Positions 38,832 through 46,095 of a stretch of 64,000 nt of DNA are shown here, one piece after another (within the stretch, counting starts at the first letter, position 1; every line of letters begins with the position of its first letter). The notes beneath the pieces were generated by a model that was not told the DNA's origin, searched no databases, and worked only from the letters and a program-made list of their open reading frames with translations. The stretch spans positions 1,331,533-1,395,532 of the forward strand of contig NZ_FNJH01000001.1 of the NCBI RefSeq assembly GCF_900103225.1. Direction: 5' to 3'. Source of the stretch: Pseudomonas congelans (GTDB lineage: Bacteria; Pseudomonadota; Gammaproteobacteria; Pseudomonadales; Pseudomonadaceae). Position numbers and translations under genes: made by a program.

Positions 38832-39145
38832 GAAGGTGCTCCTTAAATCGTAAAAAGGTGCCTCGCTTGCCGTCCAGCGCATCGACAGATTGCGAGCATG
38901 CTGATTAGTCAAGCGAGGCGGAACGTCGGTTCCCTTGCGAGAAGATGAAGACGCGAGCGCCCTCCTGTGGTGCATTTTGTCGCGATTAATAAACATTCGC
39001 GACAATTAAAAATAAAAAAGTTCCAAAATCATGCAAAAGAAATCAAAATCGGTGCCGATAGAGAGGGTAAGCAGCGGCGGTCAGGGATTGAAAGTCATTG
39101 CCACGGACCTCTCTGAGGTTGAATCCGCCATTTGCGAGGTGAGCA
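38832..39145. other. Intergenic region gnd / small coiled-coil gene
   Basis: These 314 bases hold the gnd leader, the inverted repeat at 38977-39005 in AT-rich sequence, and the upstream region of the 57-residue gene. No gene is supportable within it. Confidence 0.5.
38977..39005. promoter_or_regulatory. Perfect 9-bp inverted repeat upstream of gnd
   Basis: TTGTCGCGA at 38977-38985 is repeated inverted as TCGCGACAA at 38997-39005 around an 11-base AT-rich spacer. It lies 146-174 bases before the gnd ATG and looks like a dimeric operator. Its ends (TTGT...ACAA) resemble HexR half-sites, but the arms are longer and farther apart than a HexR box. Confidence 0.5.
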
Positions 39146-39319
39146 ATGGGCACTGTACTACCAGCACTTGCACCACAAACCCTGTATGTCACTATCCGTC
39201 GTGACGAACTGCGCACATTAAAAGAAGAGCGCGAGCAGTTGCAGAAAAAAGTGGCTCATTTGAGCTCGATGCTGCAGCAATCGCAGTTATCCGCCCCCGG
39301 CAAGATGCTTCAGGCCTGA
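39146..39319 (+). CDS. 57-residue coiled-coil micro-protein
   Basis: The small frame starts at ATG 39146 with GAGGTGAG upstream and ends with TGA at 39317. The product has a short N-terminal part (MGTVLPALAPQTLYVTIRRD) and an amphipathic helix 'ELRTLKEEREQLQKKVAHLS' with Leu heptads, a likely coiled coil. Coding character is good: a ribosome-binding site and no rare-codon clusters. It stands alone between gnd and the acetyltransferase. I do not recognise the family. Confidence 0.6.
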   Translation: MGTVLPALAPQTLYVTIRRDELRTLKEEREQLQKKVAHLSSMLQQSQLSAPGKMLQA

Positions 39320-39489
39320 CCGCAACTGTATCATTCTTCAAAACGCCCCAGGGCAAGCCCGATAATCCGGCTTGCCCACCTGACCTGCCATCCTGCTTCC
39401 CCCGCCATATGTTTAGTCTGCCGCTCAGCGTGGCATGCACCTGCACGACCAAAAACCGAGCCAGGCGAACAGGCCTCTGAAAAACCTTC

Positions 39490-39981
39490 CTAAAGTGCCT
39501 TCTGCCAGAACATGGCGCGCCCCATTTCAGGGCTCAATTGATAATTATCAAAACCGAGCTTCCTGTAGGCCCCCTGTGCAACCTCGTTGCCCTCCAGAAC
39601 TTCAAGCGTCAGCTTGCAGCAGCCACGCTGGCGCGCAATCTCTTCGACCTTGAGCAACATTTTCTGACTGATACCCATGCCACGGTATTGCGAGATGACC
39701 GCTACGTCATGAATGTTCACCAACGGACGACAGGCAAAAGTTGAAAACCCCTCGAAACAGTTGACCAGCCCTACCGGCTCTCCCGAGATGAATGCCAGCA
39801 CGCTGAACGCGTAAGGACGCTTGGCGAGCTCAATTGCCAACTGCTGACGGGTATCGCTCGACAGAGGCCGCCCTGTGCCCATGGCATCCATCGAATACTC
39901 GTTCAGAACGAACCCGATCGCATCCGCGTGCACAGGATTTGTGTAACTCGCTTGCAGTACCAGTACCTCGGGGGCTTCCAT
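39490..39981 (-). CDS. GNAT-family N-acetyltransferase
   Basis: The 163-residue protein has the GNAT fold, with motif A at 'HDVAVISQYRGMGISQKMLL' (acetyl-CoA pyrophosphate loop RGMGIS) and motif B at 'LTLEVLEGNEVAQGAYRKLG'. ATG 39981 is chosen since GAGG lies six bases upstream; ATG 39987 would touch the ribosome-binding site. The substrate is unknown. It is divergent from the trehalose/glycogen operon. Confidence 0.88.
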   Translation of the reverse strand: MEAPEVLVLQASYTNPVHADAIGFVLNEYSMDAMGTGRPLSSDTRQQLAIELAKRPYAFSVLAFISGEPVGLVNCFEGFSTFACRPLVNIHDVAVISQYRGMGISQKMLLKVEEIARQRGCCKLTLEVLEGNEVAQGAYRKLGFDNYQLSPEMGRAMFWQKAL

Positions 39982-40391
39982 TTCCATCCTCGTCAATTCA
40001 ATCAGAGTGATTCAGTGAAATCAGTCAAAGGGTAATGCCTCAGGCCAGCGTCAAGGCCGGGGCTTGTGGCCCGATTCTATCCTGCCCTGCTGCAAAATGT
40101 TCCAGCGTAGATGTAAGGATTTTCTCGTCGCGCCCGAAGATTGACCGCTGTACGCACTCGGAAAAGGCGTTGTGCACCGTTGCTGCTCGTCACGACCTGC
40201 TGCGAATGCTATTTAGTGATGCAAACCAAGCGTCTGGACCGAATTGTCCAACGATCCGACGACCGGTAATGGCCCTTACGGGCGCAAAAAACACCGGTAA
40301 AAAAGCGCAGCGACCGCCGGGCTGCCACCTGCAGCGTGCCACCACCTGCGGCGTTGAAGCCTGTCCCAGACATTCGCAAATAAAAAAGTCG

Positions 40392-40437
40392 AAACTTCTC
40401 CAAAACGACCGGGTCAGGTGATTAGAGCATCTATGCT
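40392..40437 (+). promoter_or_regulatory. Candidate stress promoters of the glgA operon
   Basis: AAACTT at 40392-40397 and TCAGG at 40414-40418, 16 bases apart, loosely resemble an AlgT/AlgU promoter (GAACTT-N16-TCTGA). CTATGCT at 40431-40437 differs at one base from the sigma-S -10 CTATACT. Either would suit an osmotic-stress operon; both are weak matches. Confidence 0.25.
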
Positions 40438-40533
40438 ATTGGCTGACATCCGGTAATGGCGACATCACACCGCTTTGTCACTATGCATGGTCCAAACGGG
40501 TATCGATCTTGCGTAGTGCACGTATGTGTACCC

Positions 40534-40550
40534 GGCCATAGGAAATGGCC
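40534..40550 (+). promoter_or_regulatory. GGA-loop hairpin in the glgA leader (candidate RsmA/CsrA site)
   Basis: GGCCAT and ATGGCC form a six-base stem presenting AGGAA in the loop, 47 bases before the glgA ATG. The glgA ribosome-binding site itself is AAGGGGA at 40584-40590, a second GGA. Paired GGA sites, one in a hairpin and one at the Shine-Dalgarno, are the classic arrangement for CsrA-type translational repression, known for glycogen genes in E. coli. Confidence 0.5.
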
Positions 40551-40597
40551 AATAAAAATCAAGTGATGCACCAAGACTGTTTTAAGGGGAAAAACTG

Positions 40598-42196
40598 ATG
40601 ATTAGCGCCGCTGTGAAAACCCAGAAGGGAGAGAGTTTTAACCAGCCTGTCGGCGAGCTGACTCATCTTCCGGTGTTCTCTACCAAGAGCGTTCCTGTGT
40701 TGCAAATGCCTACGTCGACTGTTCAGCCTCAGCCGACCATGTCCCAGGTCAACAGACGCAAAGTGTTGTTCGTGACCTCCGAGCTGGCCGATCTGGTGAA
40801 AACCGGTGGGCTGGGCGATGTGTCTGCCGCACTGCCGCGAGCCATGCGCCACCTGCATGACGTTCGAGTACTGATTCCAGGTTATCCGCAGGTCATCAAT
40901 AGCGGTAATCCGATCCATATCATCAGCCAGCTGGGTGGCTATGCAGCGTTGCCGCCTTGCAAGGTGGGTCGCATGGACATGAAAGACGGTCTGGTGATCT
41001 ACGTACTGATCTGCCCGGAGCTTTACGAGCGCGAAGGCACCCCTTACGCCGACAGCACCGGTCGCGACTGGTCCGATAACCATATTCGCTTCGCCCGTCT
41101 GGGCCTGGCAGCTGCCGAGTTCGCCGCTGGCGAAGTCAAGAGCCAGTGGTGCCCCGAGCTGGTTCATGCCCACGACTGGCCGGCCGGCCTGGCGCCTGCG
41201 TACATGCGCTGGCGCGGGCAGTCCACGCCAAGCATCTTCACTGTTCACAACCTCGCCTATCAAGGCACGGTAAGCACTGCCTCGAGCCGTGAGCTGGGCA
41301 TCCCGGACTCCGCCATTACCCCCGAAGGCATGGAGTTCTACGGTCAGCTGTCGTTCATCAAGGCGGGCATGGCCTTTGCCAGCCACATCACCACCGTGAG
41401 CGCCACCTACGCCCGGGAAATCACGACCCCGGAGTTCGGTTGCGGCCTGGAAGGCTTCCTGCAAAGCAAGGCCAACAAGGGTCAGCTCAGCGGCATCCCC
41501 AACGGTATCGACGAAAGCTGGGACGCGGCCACCGACGAACACCTGATCTGCCACTTTGCACCCAACGAGTGGACGCGCAAGGAAATCAACGCTGATTACG
41601 TACGTGAGCTGTTCGAGCTGGATGCATCGACCGGGCCGCTGTTCGCAGTGGTATCGCGCCTTGTGTATCAGAAAGGCCTGGACCTGACGATCGGCGTCGC
41701 CGAACACATCGTCAACAACGGCGGACAGATCGCAATCATCGGCCGCGGCGAGCCCGAGGAAGAGCAGGCCATGCGCGAGTTGGCGGAACGCTTCCCCGGA
41801 CGTATCGGCGTGCGCATCGGCTTCAACGAAACCGACGCACGACGCATGTTCGCCGGCAGTGATTTCCTGTTGATGCCGTCCCGCTATGAACCATGCGGTC
41901 TGAGCCAGATGTACGCGCAACGCTTTGGCTCTCTGCCTGTCGCACGCAACACTGGTGGCCTGGCAGATACGATCGAAGACGGCGTCACCGGCTTCCTGTT
42001 CAACGAATCGACAGTTGAAAGCTATACCGAGGCCCTGAATCGCACCTTCCAGGTCTTCGCCCATCCTGAGCTGCTCAACGCCATGCGCTGCCGCGCCATG
42101 GCGGCTCCCTTCAACTGGCATCAGGCAGTAGAGCCCTACGCAGATCTCTATCGCGACCTGTTGAAGAAAAACGTGAGCATTTCCAGCAACTACTAG
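40598..42196 (+). CDS. glgA: Glycogen synthase
   Basis: The 532-residue GT5 enzyme extends alpha-1,4-glucan from ADP-glucose. The ADP-glucose lysine motif appears as KTGGLGDV in 'ELADLVKTGGLGDVSAALP' (often KVGGLGDV). The C-terminal domain has 'VVSRLVYQKGLDLTI' and 'LMPSRYEPCGLSQMYAQRFG'. An N-terminal extension of about 45 residues precedes the fold; ATG 40598 has AAGGGGA upstream, so it is probably real. It heads the operon, and treZ follows after 16 bases. Confidence 0.95.
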   Translation: MISAAVKTQKGESFNQPVGELTHLPVFSTKSVPVLQMPTSTVQPQPTMSQVNRRKVLFVTSELADLVKTGGLGDVSAALPRAMRHLHDVRVLIPGYPQVINSGNPIHIISQLGGYAALPPCKVGRMDMKDGLVIYVLICPELYEREGTPYADSTGRDWSDNHIRFARLGLAAAEFAAGEVKSQWCPELVHAHDWPAGLAPAYMRWRGQSTPSIFTVHNLAYQGTVSTASSRELGIPDSAITPEGMEFYGQLSFIKAGMAFASHITTVSATYAREITTPEFGCGLEGFLQSKANKGQLSGIPNGIDESWDAATDEHLICHFAPNEWTRKEINADYVRELFELDASTGPLFAVVSRLVYQKGLDLTIGVAEHIVNNGGQIAIIGRGEPEEEQAMRELAERFPGRIGVRIGFNETDARRMFAGSDFLLMPSRYEPCGLSQMYAQRFGSLPVARNTGGLADTIEDGVTGFLFNESTVESYTEALNRTFQVFAHPELLNAMRCRAMAAPFNWHQAVEPYADLYRDLLKKNVSISSNY

Positions 42197-42212
42197 GTTA
42201 AGGATTTAATGG

Positions 42213-44027
42213 ATGCCCCTGCGTACAGACGATAACTGGCGCCACGGCGCCGTTTTGTTGGACCCTGAACACACCCGGTTTGCCCTCTGGGCACCGGATG
42301 CCTCCTTCGTAAATGTCGAACTGCAGGATGGCCAGTCACTGGCCATGCTGCCTCAGTCCGACGGCTGGTTCGTCCTTGAGGCCCGCTGCAAGGCGGGTAC
42401 TCGCTACCGCTTCAGGATCGACCATGAACTGGACGTTCCTGACCCCGCATCACGCGCGCAGGTCGATGACGTTCATTCCGAAAGCCTCGTCGTCGACCCT
42501 CATGCTTACTCATGGCAAAACAGCGCATGGAACGGTCGTCCGTGGCATGAAGCGGTGATCTATGAGCTGCACGTGGGCGCCATGGGTGGCTACGCTGGCG
42601 TGGAAAAGCACCTGCCGCGACTTGCCAAACTGGGCGTTACCGCAATCGAACTGATGCCGATTGCACAGTTCCCCGGTGACCGCAACTGGGGCTACGACGG
42701 CGTTCTGCATTACGCCCCGCAATCCTCCTACGGCACGCCCGAGCAGCTCAAGCACCTGATCGACACCGCTCACGGTCTTGGCCTGATGGTGATTCTGGAC
42801 GTGGTCTACAACCACTTCGGCCCGGACGGCAACTACCTGGGCAGTTACGCCAAGGAGTTTTTCCGCAGCGACCTGCACACCCCATGGGGCGATGCGATCG
42901 ATTTCAGACGCCCGCAGGTGCGCGACTTTTTCGTCGACAACGCCCTGATGTGGCTGCTCGAGTATCGCTTCGACGGCCTGCGCATGGACGCTGTGCACGC
43001 CATTCGCGACAAGACCTTCCTACCGGAATTCGCCGAGCGGGTACGTGGCCGCATTGAACCGGGCAGACACGTGTGGCTGAACCTCGAGAACGAGTTCAAC
43101 CAGGCCAGTCTTCTGGAAAAAGGCTTCGATGCACAGTGGGACGACGACGGGCACAACACCCTCCATGTGCTGCTGACCGGTGAAACGGACGCCTACTATT
43201 CCGACTTCGCCAAAGAGCCTACGCAAAAGCTCGCGCGGCTGCTCAGCGAGGGGTTTGTCTACCAAGGCGAACCAACGCGTCACGGGCACACGCGCGGTGA
43301 GCCCAGCGCGCACCTGCCGCCATCAGCCTTTGTGCTGTTCCTGCAGAACCACGATCAGATCGGCAACCGCGCACTCGGTGAACGCTTGCCGCAACTCTGC
43401 TCGCCGGCTGCATTGAAAGCCGCCACTGCCCTGCTGCTGCTTTCACCGATGATTCCGCTGATGTTCATGGGCGATGAGTGGGCGGCCAGCGAACCGTTTC
43501 TGTTCTTCACCAGCCACCATGGCGAACTGGCCGATGCGGTACGCGAGGGACGTCGCAAGGAATTCGCTGATTTCGCCGCGTTCGCCGACCCGGAAAAGCG
43601 CGAGCACATTCCTGATCCCAACGACATCAAGACGTTCGAAGCCTCACGCCCGGCATTTTCAGCGGTCGATCTCGACACCGACATAGGCCTCGATCACCGC
43701 AGCTGGCTGGAGTTCTACACGCAGTTGCTGGCCTTGCGGCACAAGGAAATCATGCCGCGCCTGCAGGGCGCACGCTTTCTGAGTACCGATATTCTTGGCG
43801 ACAAAGCGGTCAGTGCACGCTGGACGCTCGGCGATGGCAGCGAACTGCGTATTGACCTCAATCTCAGTGAGCACGCGGTGGACGCGCCGCAACAAACCGG
43901 GGCCCGCGAGATATTCTCCAGCGCCGAAAAATCGTCCGAACTTTCCCCACGCGGCATCCTCAATGCTTACACGGCCATTGTCAGCCTGAAAGCAAGTGAT
44001 GTTCTGGAGGAACAGGATGAACAATGA
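42213..44027 (+). CDS. treZ: Malto-oligosyltrehalose trehalohydrolase
   Basis: The 604-residue GH13 enzyme releases trehalose from maltooligosyl-trehalose made by TreY. It has an N-terminal E-set domain ('HTRFALWAPDASFVNVELQD') and then the barrel with 'LDVVYNHFGPDGNYLG', the nucleophile Asp in 'FDGLRMDAVHAI', the acid Glu in 'LNLENEFNQA', and 'FLQNHDQIGNRALGERL'. The end overlaps malQ by 11 bases, so the two are coupled. Confidence 0.95.
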   Translation: MPLRTDDNWRHGAVLLDPEHTRFALWAPDASFVNVELQDGQSLAMLPQSDGWFVLEARCKAGTRYRFRIDHELDVPDPASRAQVDDVHSESLVVDPHAYSWQNSAWNGRPWHEAVIYELHVGAMGGYAGVEKHLPRLAKLGVTAIELMPIAQFPGDRNWGYDGVLHYAPQSSYGTPEQLKHLIDTAHGLGLMVILDVVYNHFGPDGNYLGSYAKEFFRSDLHTPWGDAIDFRRPQVRDFFVDNALMWLLEYRFDGLRMDAVHAIRDKTFLPEFAERVRGRIEPGRHVWLNLENEFNQASLLEKGFDAQWDDDGHNTLHVLLTGETDAYYSDFAKEPTQKLARLLSEGFVYQGEPTRHGHTRGEPSAHLPPSAFVLFLQNHDQIGNRALGERLPQLCSPAALKAATALLLLSPMIPLMFMGDEWAASEPFLFFTSHHGELADAVREGRRKEFADFAAFADPEKREHIPDPNDIKTFEASRPAFSAVDLDTDIGLDHRSWLEFYTQLLALRHKEIMPRLQGARFLSTDILGDKAVSARWTLGDGSELRIDLNLSEHAVDAPQQTGAREIFSSAEKSSELSPRGILNAYTAIVSLKASDVLEEQDEQ

Positions 44028-46095
44028 GCAATTGGAGAGGCTTGCGACCGAGGCAGGATTGTCGGTGCACTGGGTCGATGCCAACGCTCGGCCGCAGACC
44101 GTCAGCCCTGATGTGCTGCGCAAGGTTCTGGAAGCGCTGGGCTATCCTGCTGAAAACGGCGAGGCTATCGATGCCAGCCTGCTGCGCCTGCAAAAAGCCA
44201 GTCACGGCACCAGTGCCCCGCCACTGCTGACGGTCGATGTGGAAAGCAATCTGGACCTGTCCCAGTGGTTTGCTCCACAAACGCCGTTCACGCTACACCT
44301 CGAAGACGGCTCCTCACTGGATGCCAGGCTAACCTCGAATGCAGAGCTTCCGGCATTGGCCCCGCCAGGCTACCAGCAGCTGGAAATTGCCGGCCAGCAC
44401 CTGACCATCGCGGTCGCGCCGAAAACCTGCTTCAGCATGGCAATGGCCACCGACACTTCAAAGCCGCACGGCTGGGGGTTGACCGCTCAGCTTTACAGCT
44501 TGCGCCGCGAAGGTGATGGCGGTTTTGGTGACACCGAGGCACTGGAGAAAGTCTTGCGCTCTGCTGGCGAGCGAGGTGCCGACGCACTGGGCATCAGCCC
44601 GATCCACGCCATGTTTGCCAACGACCCTCACCGTTACAGCCCTTATTCACCTTCCAGCAGGCTGTTCCTCAACAGCCTGTATGCGTCGCCTGGTGCGATT
44701 CTCGGTGAAAGTGCGTGGCGTCAGGCAATCGAAGACGCGCGTGTCGGCGACGAGATGAAGCGCCTTGAAACACAGACGCTGATCGACTGGCCAGCCGCTG
44801 CCAACGCCAAATGGAAAGCGCTTCACGCGCTCTATGAAGGCTTCAGTGCAGGTGATCACCCACTGCATGAAGACTTCAACAGCTTCCGCCACAGCGGTGG
44901 TGAAGCGCTGGAAAATCACTGCCGCTTCGAGGCGCTGTGTGCCGAGTCCGAAACGCTGAACATTGGCAGCAATTGGCATGAATGGCCGGAGCAGTTCAAA
45001 GACCCTCGCGGTGACGCAGTAGCAGAATTCGCCAAAAGCCATAGCGAGCAGATCAGCTTTCATGCGTTCGCCCAATGGCTCATAGCCCGTGGCCTGGAGC
45101 GCGCGCAGGTTGCAGCACGCAGCAGCGGCATGCGCGTCGGCCTGATTGCCGATCTGGCAGTGGGTGCCGATGGCGCCGGAAGCCAGGCCTGGAGCCGTCA
45201 GGACGAGCTGCTGTCGGCCCTGACCGTTGGCGCACCACCCGACATCCTCAACCGCGCTGGCCAGAGCTGGGGTATTTCCGCGTTTTCACCGGACGGCCTC
45301 AAGCGTAACGGCTTTCGTGCGTTCATCGAGATGCTGCGGGCCAACTTTGCTCATGCAGGCGGTCTGCGTATCGACCATGTCATGGGCCTGCAGCGGCTAT
45401 GGGTCATCCCGCAGGGAGCGCCTCCCAGCGAAGGCGCGTACCTGAATTTCCCGCTGGACGACATGCTCCGCCTGCTGAGTCTGGAATCCTCGCGGCACAA
45501 GGCGATCGTGCTGGGTGAAGACCTCGGTACAGTGCCCGAAGGCCTGAGCGAAAAACTCAGTGCCCGGGCGATTCTCGGCATGCGCGTCCTGCTGTTCGAA
45601 CAGAACAATGGTCAGTTCAAGCCGATTCTCGATTGGTCGGATCAGGCACTGGCAACCACCAGTACCCACGACCTGCCTACCCTCGCGGGCTGGCTCAGCG
45701 AACTGGATATCGAATGGAATGCGCGCCTCGGGCACATCGACGAGCAGCATGAATCGCAATGGCGCGAAGAGCGCACCCGGGAATATGAAAGCCTGCGGCG
45801 TGCCTTGAGCCAGAACATCGACAGTCTGCCGTCCGATACTGAAGACCCGGCGCAGATTATCGACGCGAGCATCAGCTACCTGGGTCATACACGTGCGCCA
45901 CTGGTACTGCTGCCGATAGAAGACGCGCTGGGTGTCGAGGAGCAGGCCAACCTGCCCGGCACCATTGACAGCCACCCCAACTGGCGCAGACGTCTTCCCG
46001 GCGATGCGGCCTCTCTGCTTGATAACCCGAATGCTGCTCGACGACTGGAATTGCTTTCCCGATCCCGGCTGCAGGCTACGGAGCGTGATCAATGA
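44017..46095 (+). CDS. malQ: 4-alpha-glucanotransferase (amylomaltase)
   Basis: The 692-residue GH77 enzyme disproportionates maltodextrins. It has a long N-terminal domain followed by the catalytic core: 'GGLRIDHVMGLQRLWVIPQG' (nucleophile Asp), 'VLGEDLGTVPEGL' (acid Glu) and 'TTSTHDLPTLAGWLSELD'. ATG 44017 has GGAGG six bases upstream and overlaps treZ; a start at 43996 lacks this. It would recycle short glucans left by TreY, TreZ and GlgX. Confidence 0.95.
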   Translation: MNNEQLERLATEAGLSVHWVDANARPQTVSPDVLRKVLEALGYPAENGEAIDASLLRLQKASHGTSAPPLLTVDVESNLDLSQWFAPQTPFTLHLEDGSSLDARLTSNAELPALAPPGYQQLEIAGQHLTIAVAPKTCFSMAMATDTSKPHGWGLTAQLYSLRREGDGGFGDTEALEKVLRSAGERGADALGISPIHAMFANDPHRYSPYSPSSRLFLNSLYASPGAILGESAWRQAIEDARVGDEMKRLETQTLIDWPAAANAKWKALHALYEGFSAGDHPLHEDFNSFRHSGGEALENHCRFEALCAESETLNIGSNWHEWPEQFKDPRGDAVAEFAKSHSEQISFHAFAQWLIARGLERAQVAARSSGMRVGLIADLAVGADGAGSQAWSRQDELLSALTVGAPPDILNRAGQSWGISAFSPDGLKRNGFRAFIEMLRANFAHAGGLRIDHVMGLQRLWVIPQGAPPSEGAYLNFPLDDMLRLLSLESSRHKAIVLGEDLGTVPEGLSEKLSARAILGMRVLLFEQNNGQFKPILDWSDQALATTSTHDLPTLAGWLSELDIEWNARLGHIDEQHESQWREERTREYESLRRALSQNIDSLPSDTEDPAQIIDASISYLGHTRAPLVLLPIEDALGVEEQANLPGTIDSHPNWRRRLPGDAASLLDNPNAARRLELLSRSRLQATERDQ

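Larger units (their letters stand above)
39982..40597. other. Long leader region of the glgA operon
   Basis: These 616 bases separate the acetyltransferase from glgA. A 128-codon open frame at 40035-40421 has no ribosome-binding site and a Cys/Arg/Pro-rich composition typical of chance frames, so I reject it. The region contains candidate promoter elements at 40392-40437 and a GGA-loop hairpin at 40534-40550. Confidence 0.5.

Noticed and set aside
40035..40421. 128-codon open frame upstream of glgA
   Set aside because: No ribosome-binding site, Cys/Arg/Pro-rich chance composition, and it overlaps likely promoter DNA of the glgA operon.
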